Position numbers and translations under genes: made by a program. Source: Cercophora sp. LCS_1 (taxonomy: Eukaryota; Ascomycota; Sordariomycetes; Sordariales; Lasiosphaeriaceae). Taken from it: a stretch of DNA of 64,000 nt. Positions 1 through 9,903 of this stretch are shown in pieces; positions within the stretch are counted from its first letter, which is position 1; every line of letters starts with the position of its first letter. The notes under the pieces are model-generated. The model did no database searches, was not told where the DNA came from, and saw only the letters and a list, made by a program, of their open reading frames with translations. The stretch is from positions 1 through 64,000 of the forward strand of contig JAPZLL010000040.1 in the NCBI GenBank assembly GCA_036250225.1, given 5' to 3'.

Positions 1-263
1 TGTGGCTTAGTGCCTTGGCACCCCCACCACCACTGCTGCAAAGCAGCAGTGCTGTTAGCCACCAGTTACAGGGCACTGGTAGCTATTAATTCAACAATTT
101 AAATGGTATATTTTACCATTTTCGGAAAGGCTATTATGTGGACTTTAAGGATAGTAGAATAGGTTGTCCTCTCTGACCTTAGACAATTTAATATTTCCAC
201 TAATATAGTTTTATATATATTAATATATAGTTGAAAGTTTGGAGTGCCTGGGGTACCCAAAAC
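1..263. other. AT-rich non-coding stretch
   Basis: No credible gene. The first 60 bases carry a small perfect hairpin (stem CACTGCTG at 31-38 paired with CAGCAGTG at 44-51, 5-nt loop). From about 100 the sequence becomes very AT-rich with TATATA runs (210-232). It looks like decayed transposon flank rather than a promoter. Confidence 0.5.
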
Positions 264-775
264 TGTCACAACCCAGGTCATGACCTCAGGGAGGGAGCAC
301 GGGCCAACTACGGAACACCAATCATTGGGCCCGGGGTACAACGATCCACAAAGCCCCGACGAGCCAATCAGAATGGACCCGGCGATTCTTGGACCCGGCC
401 CCAAACGGACCCGGCCCCGGGTCCAGAGGAGCCCGGGTCCTGGGAAATAGCACAGTATATAGATACGATAGTTGTGCCCACAACTGTGTGAGGAATCTCG
501 GATCCTCACGCTAGCAATACATTGTTCTTGAGCACCGCTCAGTGAGACCCATCGTCTGGGACCTTGGAGTCTACGTTCTGCTTGACAGTGTATCACCCTT
601 CGAGAGTTGTCCTAGCCTTCACTTAGTCACCTTGCATCCCCCACCTAGAGCATTGGACCCAGTCCGCTCTTACGATCTGTCTTCGCCAAGCCCTCCCCTG
701 GAGCACTTGGAGCAGGCCGTAACATGTGGCTCACTGCAGGTGAACTGGCGTGGGGCTGTGTGTAGAGCCGTAACA
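264..775. repeat. LTR-like remnant of a fungal retrotransposon
   Basis: The block opens with TGTCACAACC followed by the perfect 12-bp palindrome AGGTCATGACCT (275-286). It continues through CCCGG-rich blocks and a short promoter-like TATATAGATACG (456-467), and ends in GCCGTAACA, seen both at 724 and at 775. TG...CA ends with partly complementary termini (TGTCAC/GTAACA) are usual for fungal Ty3/Gypsy LTRs. I see no target-site duplication and no reverse transcriptase ORF nearby, so at most a solo or degraded LTR. The boundary is uncertain (end 724 or 775). Confidence 0.4.
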
Positions 776-810
776 GTTTGTTTTGGTTGGCTGTAGCTAT
801 TAGTTGTTAA

Positions 811-932
811 ATCTACCAGTGTGGAAGCCTATAGTAGATTCAAAGTGGGCGTGGGTTGTGTTTTGTTTCTTTTTTTCCTTTTATTTGAATCTACTGGCGT
901 GGAAGCCTGTGGTAGATTTAAGTGGGCGTGTG
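811..932. repeat. Two diverged copies of a ~45-bp direct repeat
   Basis: A segment around 811-858 (ATCTACCAGTGTGGAAGCCT, then AGTAGATT and AAGTGGGCGTG) is repeated at about 889-931 (ATCTACTGGCGTGGAAGCCT, then GGTAGATTT and AAGTGGGCGTG). Most differences are transitions (C/T, A/G). The rest of 933-1406 holds no gene I can support. Confidence 0.55.
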
Positions 933-1406
933 ACTTGGGGTGGCGCCAGTGCACCAGCGCAGGGCGGCCGTTTCTGAACCCCTGAATCACGTGGTGGCCT
1001 GTGCACCACCACAGCTGTCAAAACCTTTTTGCGCGCTGCGCGCGTCTCTGTATCTAAGAAACCCCCCCCAATGTGGCCCTACAGCCACTGTTGATTTCTC
1101 GCGTGTTTTGTTTGTTTTGTGTGAGCTACCATCCCCAATTCAATATTTAATTCTACCAGTTTCAAACGCAGAGCTTTTAAGCAACCCAGTGATTGACAAG
1201 TATAAAACAGTTTCTAAACTCTCCCTGGGACGTGTCCGCCTAATCTAGCCTTGAAATAATTACACTAAATTGCAAGCGGCTTAATGTAGTTGTAACAATA
1301 GATTTTAATGTCCTGTGATCCATCTCATCCATACTCTTAAAGGACAACCCTGATACCTTCCATCCAGTCGATATGGAAACTCAATACTGTAGTTTTTCCT
1401 CGACGA

Positions 1407-2659
1407 TTAGGCGTTCTGCCTGACCCTCTCAGGTCGACGACACATGCTCATGATGTGGTTGAGTTCGCGACTGCCGATCCTTTCGATAGGGAGATTGTTG
1501 ACAACCTTGAAAAACTCCGTCAAATCTCCAGCTAGATCCTGGAAGTTCCCAAAGGGTCTAACATCCACCATTGGGCAGGCGCCATTTACAAGTCTGACAG
1601 ACTTCCCTTCGTAGCGACTGAGGAGTCTTGGGGGCAACCTAAAGTCTAAAAATGTTGTCAGCAAGACTGAGTCATACGGGGCTGGGGTCAGTGCGGATAC
1701 CTACCCAACTGCAAACAAGCGCGAATAAACTCCGGTTCTAGGCGGTGGGGCGTCTGGCGGTTTTGCATAGCATACAAATCACCGGCCTGGTGACGACGGC
1801 GCGGGTGACCTGGGTTGTAGTATGCTACAATGACGCAATCCATAAGTCTGCCTTCCCAGGTATTTCCGGATTCACCACCAGTGAGCACTTTTCCCGTAGT
1901 GACGGACCTCGGAGGGTATTGCACCTCAGCCGGTGTGTCAGGTTCGTGTCTTCCGGTAAGGTATCCGACAAAGAGGTGGATCAATTCATGGGCGGCGGTG
2001 ATACCGAGGAGGAACAGAAAATGCTGAAACTCCTCTACATCTCCATCATCCGCAGCAATCAGCGCGTCGTCGATCACCTGCCTCAGGTTAGCGCATCCAA
2101 GACTCAGAACAGCCGCACTACCCACAGTTTTGTTCAGGCGGAACAGTGCAGCCCATTTGGCATCGAACTTGGAATCTAAGAAGTCTGCCCAGGCGACGCG
2201 CTTAGTCATGCCTTCTCCCTCGACTCGGTTGCTGACAATCACGTTGGGTGGGTTGGAGCGAACTCTGGCCAAAAAGTCATCTACGGCATCTCGCATACCC
2301 TCGGAGCCTCCTTGGTATACAAAGTTCCGTTTATCACGACGGCCCCAGAACCTCCATAGATCACGGCCCGTTTCTACAACAGCATTCCGACCATCAGGAG
2401 ACTCCAACATGGAGATGCCGAAGTGCATCGCAAAAGCGATAATGCGGAAGTAGCGTGATTGCGGACGGATGAGTGATATCTCAAAGGGGTCCGGGCTCGA
2501 TTGCTCCACTACGCGGAGGTTTTGTAGGATGTCCGTCCGGACTTCGGCAGAAACGGAGCGGGAGCGGGAGCGAGAGCGAGAATTGGATCGGGATCCGGAG
2601 TGAGAGCCCGAACGAGATCGAGAGCCACTTGGGCTGCCGACGGCAAGGTACGTGGTCAT
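1407..2659 (-). CDS. HExxH metalloprotease-like protein with RS-rich N-terminus
   Basis: Two exons, 2659-1705 and 1645-1407. The 59-nt intron 1646-1704 (donor GTAGGT, acceptor TTTTTAG) joins the two reading frames exactly and gives 397 aa. I use the ATG at 2659, because the frame upstream has no conserved look and starts in poor context. Residues about 7-35 are an Arg/Ser dipeptide run encoded by a GAGCGA-type microsatellite. The recognisable motif is AAHELIHLFVGYLTG, an HExxH zinc-binding signature at residues 224-228, followed 30-40 residues later by GESGNTWEGR, whose Glu could be a third ligand. A zinc hydrolase fold is inferred; the substrate is unknown. No signal peptide or membrane segment is visible, so it is probably intracellular. 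It resembles uncharacterised fungal proteins rather than a named peptidase family. Confidence 0.65.
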
Positions 2660-3524
2660 GGCTGCGATTTTGGCGGGTTGAAGCTGTTTGGTATAGTTGT
2701 CGTGAGAAAATTGAGGTGCTTGAAAACAGGCAAAAAAGAGAACGTGATTGCCGTGATGCCAGACCACGGGGAAGCTGTTGTGTGTTACAGTTCGGTATTT
2801 CGACGTGTGAGCCGACTGCAACTTATACTCTCGTGTCGGTTTGCTCCCTGGACCGAAATAGGGTGTCTGTCACAGAGGGGCAGTTTGAGATTGCACCATG
2901 AACCTAGCCAGGACCTGCCTCCCCTACCCGCCGCCCCATGGCGAACTCAGGCCTCAATGGGCCTTCAGGTGAAACGACAGCCATTCGTTGCGAGCTTGCG
3001 GCGATTTTTTTAAGACCACAAGGTCCCAATCTACTGCGAGGGACTGAGAAGCGCCCGTGAGCTGGGCCAACACAGACAGGACCTTGCGAACCCATGGCCG
3101 CAAGGCATGCGAGAAACACATTGGCAAGAGGGCCAGGCGTCCTATTCTCGCTCGAAGACGGCTAGGCTGAGCTCGGCTGCTCATACATACCGCAAACAGC
3201 AAGCGGTTCTGCTCTCGGTAAGGGTAACCCTGGGCATTCTGCTTTTGACAAGGGACATGTGGGCGACGCCGGAACGACTCTGGTGGGGCAGGAAAATTCA
3301 AGACAGGTCCTGATTGGTCATGGAGGCGCTGAACAGCTGGCCGCAGCGGGTCGGTCGGTAACCCCACCCGGACATTACGCGCCGGAGCTAGTTAGCCACC
3401 GTCTGCCCAACAAAAACCGACCTCCCAGTTCGATTGATGAGTCCCCGCCAGCGCTGCTTCAAGATCAACGGCTTTCCTGCGTTCAAGGAGTGACCCCGCA
3501 TAGAAAGGAGGAAATCGCATCAAC
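2660..3524. other. Intergenic, no gene seen
   Basis: Divergent spacer of 865 bp between the metalloprotease-like gene (-) and the orphan gene starting at 3525 (+). Open frames here are short and lack any family resemblance. It probably holds both promoters; no TATA element stands out. Confidence 0.5.
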
Positions 3525-4682
3525 ATGCTCGCCGTTGCCATCAGAGACGAGGACCGGGAAGCTGTCACAGCCCAACTCCAGGGTCGGGCTCGACGAGATC
3601 ATGCTGAACGTGTTTCCCCAGAACGGCTCGACTCAGAGCGTCGCGAAACTCTAATCCGAGCCATCAGCAATATTTTAACGACTGAAAACGCCATCTTCAC
3701 GTTCGCGCAAATCATTGACGGTTTGCCCATTGCCGATGTCGCTTGGGACCGGAGGTGGCCAGGTCTCTCTGGCGATCATCCGATTGATGAGCACGAGGAA
3801 CTTTGCCCGGGCGCCCTGGAAAAGTCAAAGGAACTATGCTCAGCATGGAATACCAACATGCTTGCATTCGGCCCAGAGGCAAGAACCCTGGCTGGGGAGA
3901 CAATGTGTGTCGCTGACTAGGCGCAGCTTCTGAAAGCCTTCCAACTCGCCGCTCCTGAATCCAAAGCTTTCTCCGCCCGCCTCATTGAGCTTGCTGCTTC
4001 CGCGATACACCAATTCGCAGCCCTTCTTTTCCAGCTTGACTTCCGCCTCCACCGAGGTGATATCGATGCCATTACGCAGTGGACTATGCCTCGACCGGAC
4101 GACTTGCCTCCGAAAGACCAGTGGGAACCCAGTCAACCCCTACCGACGATCTTTAACCATCCCGAATATGTATACCCAGATATATATCCTCAAGGAGTTG
4201 CCGACATGGTTGGTTACTGGACTGAAGACCGCATCTTTGGTGGGGTTGTGGTGTTCGATCGCCGAGCGGAGAGGGCGGGAGATGACGGCTCCCACGGAGA
4301 TCTCCCAAACATCTACCTTCACCCGTGTCGCCACGGCGTCACTCGACGTGTTACGCAGCTCTCAGATGAACAACAGCAGGGCCTCGTTGACTTTTTGCTC
4401 GGAGGTGTACCTGCCGTGCCATGCCCACTTCCCATTATCGTAGATGCCAAAAACCTGGTTCGGGTTGATGGAGAGGTTTCAATTGTACGGGACCACATCT
4501 ACAGGGATATCTGGGAGCGAAAGCCATTGAATAAGAGCGAGATGCGATTGGTGATCAGACGACCACAAAACGAACTCGACTATCCGGGCACTATGGCACT
4601 AATAAAAGCCGTGAATCAGCAAGCCGGGGTATCGATGCCAGAGATAATAAGGAAAAGTTTGGACGAAGAGGAAGGGCAATGA
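3525..4682 (+). CDS. Orphan fungal protein with a probable GC-AG intron
   Basis: The ATG at 3525 (context TCAACATGC) opens a frame that meets TAG at 3918-3920, yet the same frame resumes at once and stays open to TGA at 4680-4682. A 48-nt intron 3879-3926 with donor GAG|GCAAGA, branch GCTGACT and acceptor GCGCAG removes the stop and keeps the frame (phase 0), giving about 369 aa. No better GT donor keeps frame. The protein is soluble, without signal peptide or membrane segments. I see no catalytic motif. The C-terminal half (from about residue 172) contains tyrosine/proline-rich and acidic stretches and ends DEEEGQ. Function is unknown. The alternative is a gene with a nonsense mutation, but the well-formed branch and acceptor just at the stop favour splicing. 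Confidence 0.6.
3879..3926 (+). other. Inferred GC-AG intron
   Basis: Donor AG|GCAAGA, branch-like GCTGACT at 3912-3918, acceptor GCGCAG ending at 3926. Length is 48 nt (multiple of 3), and it removes the only in-frame TAG between 3525 and 4682. Confidence 0.55.
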
Positions 4683-5174
4683 TTTAGTACGATATTGTAT
4701 CTCCGATGGCGAAAAGAATTCAAACGGCTGGCCTGGTCTATCTGTGCTTCGCAGTTTCCATAGACTTAGCCAGCTCAGACTGTTCGTACAGCCTGTTGGT
4801 GAAGGTGTTCAGCACCACTGCCAGACGAAACCTTTTTTTTTATTTACTTGAGAATCTGCAAGAGGCTTCCTTTTTATGAGTTTATTGTGAAATCAGGTTG
4901 TCCGCTAACTGTTAGGACATGCCAACTGGTTAGTATATACTGTCGCAGTCAAGCCCCACTCGGCTCGCCCCCCCCCCCCCCTTGCCCCACCGCTCTATTT
5001 TGGCCAAGGTCTTTTAAACCAAGGGAAGACTATAGAAAGCGTGAAGATTATGCAAAATCACCCCTTTGTGCCGTTTCTTACTGCCTGCCTGGATGGAAAA
5101 TTGGCAATCGCTATTTCATCCAGTGGCTCAAGTCGCTGAAGATATGATGCTCACCACGTCCACTTGGTCATTTC
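4683..5174. other. Intergenic, no gene seen
   Basis: Contains an 11-nt T/C-rich patch near 4830 and a C-homopolymer at about 4970-4981. No coding signal. It leads into the dispersed repeat copy beginning near 5175. Confidence 0.4.
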
Positions 5175-5460
5175 TAGCTCAACTGTGATAGTATCAATTC
5201 TAATGAGTCTGTTGCAGCAATTCTTGGCCCCAAAACCTTAAAGGTACCCCCCCACGAAACGGTCGTGTTGACCCCTTTTTCATTGCATGGCCCCACCCCG
5301 CTCCAACTTCCGACTTCCTTCTATCCTCGGCTCCCATTGTATTTCCAACCACCTCCGATCCGGACCCCGTTGGAACCAAGCTTGGTACTCCCCGCTTGGA
5401 TATTAGTAAATGATTCAAACCTCCTATTGGGTCCTTTTATACCTTCTTTGCATTGTACAA
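5175..5460. repeat. Dispersed repeat, copy 1 (most mutated)
   Basis: Aligns by eye with 17819-18178 and 12810-13047. Shared blocks include CAATTCTAAT, GCAATTCTTGGCCCCAAAAC, ACTTCCGACTTCCTTC, CACCTCCGATCCGGACCC and CCAAGCTTGG. Copy 1 shows extra T where the other copies have C (for example CATTGTATTTCC for CATCGTATTTCC), as repeat-induced point mutation would give. The 3' end fades into AT-rich sequence after about 5460. No terminal inverted repeats or coding domain are visible. Confidence 0.75.
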
Positions 5461-5765
5461 GAACTTTTTTCACGGGTTACACCTTCTGGCTTCTTTACTA
5501 TATATACATAAGTAAATATTTATAGTTCAAGTATAAAAGTTTATTGTATAATATGAGCTACCAAGTGGTTAATTGAGTGGCGCCTATTGGGTTAAATGGG
5601 TTGAATGGTCAAGTATGTGTATAGGTTAGTGCCTATTGGGTTGAACGAGTTTGGTTGAATGATACGCGCTCACGGGCCACAAAATCTGCCCACTGGTTGG
5701 TTGTATAATGTTGTGTTGAGGACTTTATATATCCACCTGAAACATTGACAACCCAGTCTGCGCTC
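5461..5765. other. AT-rich spacer with short direct repeats
   Basis: Rich in TA and TTTATA. The phrase GCCTATTGGGTT occurs at about 5582 and again at about 5631, with GGTTGAATG-like echoes. No gene. It separates repeat copy 1 from the 3' end of the PDI-like gene. Confidence 0.5.
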
Positions 5766-7055
5766 TCACAACTCATCATGCCTCCCCTCCCCTGCCCTGA
5801 CCGCACCCCAAGCTTTCGCCTTCCCGCCCATGACATCCTTCAAGAAAGCCTCCAGCTTCTCTGCTGTAATATTCCCTGTTCCTGAATAAGGAAAGACCTC
5901 CCCTCCCATTAAATCCTCAACCAAAACCCCATCTCCTACCCCCCCTTTTAGTTCCAGTCCAGCCAAACCAGGCATCAACGCATGCACATTAACATCAATC
6001 ACCGTGAAAAATACCCCCGCTTCATATCTCTTGGCTAATCCAAGCATCTCCTTTTTGTAGTCGTCCTTTTGCTTTTCCGACGAAGCGAAATAATGCAGTA
6101 CCAACGTTTTCCCGTCTTGACTTGCGGTCCTCCCCAGCTCCGAGATACCCTTTCTCGTGGGTTCTAGTATCAATGGGGTGGAGCATTGACGTACCAATTC
6201 GTCCATCGCTCCGACAAGCCAAAGTTCTTTGAGGGTGTAGTTCTCGTCGTTGGGGTTGTTGCGGCAGCGGATGACGGACCGAAATTGGGATGGAGAAGGA
6301 GGAAGGATGGCGAAGGAGTATTGGAGGTGATGTTTCTCGGCCAAGTCGCGGTATTGCCACTCATAGAGGGGGGCTTCGTGAAGGGGGAGTTGGGCTGTGA
6401 ATGTGATGTCATCGGAGGTGGTGAATGTGGGAAGGGTTTCGGGTGTTATTTGGGAGATGATCGGGTTATTGGCGCGCCTGATGAAGGAGAGGATTCTACA
6501 GGAGAGTTAGGGATTGACGTTCTGTTTGAAGTGGGAAGAGGTAGGGTCTTACAACGATGCCTTTGGCCGTCCTCTATATCGAGTGAACTGGTTGTCTCCG
6601 TGGTATAATCTTATTGCTGGGTAAGAAACTGCATCCATCGCAATACAAGTGACTGTGTCTACAGAGCAGTCGATGCTCATGACCTTGATGTCCTTCGTAG
6701 CACCTTCGAGGGCTATCCATTCTGACTCAAGTATCTGACTTGGCTTTCTGGGTGCATGATGTCAGCCAGCACCTTTGGTTGATACTGTATGAAGGGGCTT
6801 ACTGGGTTGGCTTGAAGGTGCACGACCCTCGTGTCAGTCACAGTAGAGATCTTGCTCAACGCTAGACACTCACAAATACAACTAGCGGAATCGAGTTGTT
6901 AGCATCAGTGTTCGTCATGGTGCAGGGTTCTTACAGGCTACCAGTGTTCTCCCACTCTCGCTCATCTGCTGTAAAAGTGTACCGCTCACATGTTCCCAGC
7001 CATGCACCCCCGATATGAGCAGCGCCATGAGAAGCGGGAAGCACTGCCATTCCAT
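5766..7055 (-). CDS. ER protein disulfide isomerase-like protein, C-terminal HDEL, degenerate active site
   Basis: Four exons: 7055-6935, 6827-6803, 6747-6553 and 6495-5766. Introns are 6828-6934 (GTAAGA), 6748-6802 (GTAAGC) and 6496-6552 (GTAAGA). All phases fit and the sum is 356 aa. The ATG at 7055 starts a signal peptide (MEWQCFPLLMALLISGVHGW). A thioredoxin-like domain follows: strand LVAW, then SCTFKP where the CGHC motif would be, later MSIDCSVDTVTCIAMDAVSY and PAIRLYHGDNQFTRYRG, whose cis-Pro/YP element is typical of PDI. A second thioredoxin-like domain follows (VFFTVIDVN, then VFPYSGTGNITAEKLEAFLKD). It ends RHDEL, so the ER-retrieval signal HDEL is present. Lacking CxxC, it is more likely a chaperone or redox-inactive PDI relative than an oxidase. 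It is divergent from the P4H-like gene 248 bp away. Confidence 0.8.
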
Positions 7056-7303
7056 CGTTGAAGACTGCCTTCACATAGCCAAGTATATTCCTACAATTGT
7101 TGAAAAGTCGGATAGAGATGATGCCACCTCACTGTCACGTGTCAACTGCAAATGCATGACCCGGGTAAAACGGATTGTGGCAAAGTTGGCAAAGCACGGA
7201 ACATGAAACACCGCAGTCCGGATCAACACCATAAACATCTTTTCGCAAAGATCACTTTTCACCGAGATGCCGGCATCAAAGTTCTTGCGATGAACTAGCC
7301 GTC
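7056..7303. promoter_or_regulatory. Shared 248-bp divergent promoter region (PDI-like / P4H-like)
   Basis: The only space between the start codons of the PDI-like gene (-, 7055) and the prolyl hydroxylase-like gene (+, 7304). Co-regulation is an inference from the layout. I see no certain unfolded-protein-response element. Confidence 0.45.
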
Positions 7304-8074
7304 ATGATGATTCTATTCTCATTGCTATCGGTTCTCGTACCTTTGGCTGTCGGCATCACAACCTCGGAATGCATACGCCCGCCCTACAAAGTACACAAGC
7401 TCTCTTCGTCCCCTCTGATAATCTACCTACAAGACTTCCTCACCAAAGACGAAAGGATTCATCTCAAAGAGATCTCAGAATTTCGCTTCCGCCGGTCTGT
7501 GGTAGCCAGCCAGGAGGGCGCAGAACAATCCCCCATCCGCACATCTCAATCAACCGACTTGCCCCAAGACGATGTCGTGAGGTGCATCCAGCGACGAGCC
7601 CTGGACTTCCAGGGTTTCGATACGAAAGAATCACAGCTTGAGCCTCTACAACTGGTCAAATATGGTCCGGGGGAGCGCTACGACTACCATACCGACTGGC
7701 TGGTTGACCCGCAATATTCAACGTCGTTTAACGGGGGGAATAGGAAGACCAGTTTCTTCGTCTATGTGTATGTTTCTAATGATACCACTGGCGGGGGGAC
7801 AAACTTTCCTCTTGTGGATGCTCCCAGGGACCAGAGGTGGTGCGGGTTCGTGGAGTGCGATGAGCCGTATGGGAACGGGGTGACCTTCCGGCCAGTGGAG
7901 GGGAACGCGATCTTTTGGGAGAACTTGCTCCCAGGGTCTGGAGAGGGCGATGCTAGCACCGAACACGCTGGACTACCTGTCACCACAGGAAAGAAGATCG
8001 GCATGAATATCTGGACTCGGCAAGCGGGGGTAAGCGAGGAGGTTCGGAGGGAGGGTGGGCAATTGGATTTTTGA
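7304..8074 (+). CDS. Prolyl 4-hydroxylase alpha subunit-like 2OG-Fe(II) dioxygenase, secretory
   Basis: Single exon, 256 aa, starting at the tandem ATGATG (7304). The N-terminus MMILFSLLSVLVPLAVGITT is a signal peptide or anchor. The double-stranded beta-helix core shows the iron facial triad: H129-x-D131 in RYDYHTDW and distal H221 in STEHAGLPVTTG. A basic residue about ten positions later (GKKIGMNIWTRQ) would bind the 2-oxoglutarate carboxylate. The family hydroxylates proline in peptides, using 2-oxoglutarate, O2 and Fe(II). Here the substrate is unknown; a secreted or wall protein is likely given the leader. The C-terminus has no ER-retrieval signal. The divergent neighbour encodes an ER PDI-like protein, which recalls the animal P4H alpha/PDI complex. 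Confidence 0.85.
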   Translation: MMILFSLLSVLVPLAVGITTSECIRPPYKVHKLSSSPLIIYLQDFLTKDERIHLKEISEFRFRRSVVASQEGAEQSPIRTSQSTDLPQDDVVRCIQRRALDFQGFDTKESQLEPLQLVKYGPGERYDYHTDWLVDPQYSTSFNGGNRKTSFFVYVYVSNDTTGGGTNFPLVDAPRDQRWCGFVECDEPYGNGVTFRPVEGNAIFWENLLPGSGEGDASTEHAGLPVTTGKKIGMNIWTRQAGVSEEVRREGGQLDF

Positions 8075-8570
8075 TGAAGGTGCTTAGGAAATTCCCGGAT
8101 AAATACCACCATCGAACCAATTACAACGCATCCGAGTTATCGCCCCATCCGATGCTATTTGATAGAAAACTTATCGTGAGGGGGTGTGGAATAAATTACC
8201 GGGTGACGTACTCGAGGCCAAGCAACAGCCAAGGGCGGCCAAGAACATTGGCATTCCTCGACTGCCGAGCCAAGCCAATTCATGGGGACCGCGGGAATGC
8301 TTAGCATGCTTGGCTCGATTGTTGGATAATTCCACCAAGCTCAGCCTATCGTAGCAGCTACCAGTGTTTTTCGTCGAGGCTGGTTCCGGATGCCGAGTTG
8401 GGTGTAATTAGGATGGTCGGTGTTCTGATGCTATTCTTGCCACTGGTGTAAGCGAAGAGGGGGTCCCTGTTGAGAGAGAAAACCGGAGGTCCCCCCGCTG
8501 TTTTCGGTGTTGGAGATTGAACTCCGGACACATCTGAGCCTCGTATGTTTTAGGTGTCAAAGAGTCAACC
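8075..8570. other. Intergenic, no gene seen
   Basis: 496 bp downstream of the P4H-like gene and upstream of the beta-propeller gene. No coding signal. Presumably holds the terminator of the former and promoter of the latter. Confidence 0.45.
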
Positions 8571-9903
8571 ATGGCGTGGATACCGCTACCGACAGCCCGG
8601 CTGCTTGCAGCTTGGGGCGTGGTGATATTGCTGCAGATGTCCGGGGTGGCCGCCCAGTGCTCGGGTGTGACCAAGCAGAGCAACCAGAAGATGGCGTCGG
8701 GGTACACTTCGAGCGTCCTGATTACTGGCCTCCGCACTCCTCGCGGCATCGCTATGGACACCCAAGGCGCCCTTCTCGTGGCTGAGCAGCAGGGCGGCGC
8801 TGTTCGACGTCTCACCCTGAAGGACCAGGGCAACACCGTCTGCGTGGATACCAACACCGTCTTGATCCCTAGTGGCAACGTTAGTATCAGTATCCTTCAC
8901 CGCATCAAAGCGCCGGACTAACCATCATCAGACCAATCATGGTGTGGCCGTCAGCGCCGATGGCAAGACGATTTTCGTATCCAACCTCCAAAAAGTCACA
9001 GCCTACGACTACGACCCAGTCGCCGGTAAGGTCGGCACCGGCAAGACAGTCATCTCCAACATGCAGAACAACGGTCCGCATCCAACTCGCGCTCTCATGA
9101 CCTCCAAGTTCAGCCCGGACACTCTGCTGGTGGCTATCGGATCCAACGCGAACGTCGACACCGGATCGACCGCCATCTCCTCGGGCCGCTGCATGATCAA
9201 GCAGTTCAGCATCAAGTCCATCACGGACAACCCTGTCACCTATACGGCTGGCGGCGAGGTCCTCGGCTGGGGTCTTCGCAACATCGTCGGCATGGGCGAG
9301 CACCCCACCACGGGCGGCGTTTGGTCCGTCGAGAACTCGATGGACGATATCAAGCTGAACTCAAAGGACGTGCATAATGAGAACCCCGCCGAGAAGGCGA
9401 ACTATCACGGCGCTCTCAACGATACCGCCAATAAGCTGAAGGGTGCGAACTACGGATATCCGAGCTGCGTGCCCGCCTGGGATACCGGCCTGCTTGGTGT
9501 CAGCTCGTTGTCAGTTGGGAGTCTCTTCTCACCAGATGGAGTGCCCAAGGCGAGCGACTGCGCGTCGCGTCAGCCCGGGAGAATCCACTTCCCTTCACAC
9601 ACCGCGCCATTGGACATCAAGTGGACCCCTGATGGGTTGACGGCGTATGTTAGCTTCCATGGGTCGTGGGATCGTCGCCCGCCGGATGGGTATCGCGTCA
9701 TGAAGGTGCAGTTCGGGCCGGATGGACAGCCTGTTTCGCCGTTGTCAAGCAAGACGGCTGCCGTGACAGTGATGGAGAACCCGAATACTTCGTCTTGTCC
9801 GACTGGTTGCTTCCGCCCGGTGGGATTGGCGTTTGACAGTAAGAAGAGGCTGTTTGTGTCGAGTGATAGCACGGGCGAGATCTATGTCATTTATGGAGCT
9901 TGA
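8571..9903 (+). CDS. Secreted sorbosone/glucose dehydrogenase-like beta-propeller
   Basis: Two exons, 8571-8879 and 8932-9903, with a 52-nt intron (donor GTTAGT, branch GGACTAAC, acceptor CATCAG); 426 aa. The N-terminus (WIPLPTARLLAAWGVVILLQ, ending VAAQ) is a signal peptide. Motifs typical of the quinoprotein glucose/L-sorbosone dehydrogenase fold: LRTPRGIAMDTQGALLVAEQ near residue 60, then NHGVAVSADGKTIFVSN at the exon 2 start, GLRNIVGMGEHPTTGGVWSV, an Asn/His-rich segment (NYHGALND), GYPSC, HTAPLDIKWTPDG and HGSWDRRPPDGYRV. In the family these loops bind PQQ and calcium. Fungal relatives are extracellular and grouped near AA12 pyranose dehydrogenases. Whether this one uses PQQ cannot be told from sequence. 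Single-domain, without the cytochrome or CBM1 modules seen in basidiomycete AA12. Confidence 0.8.
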
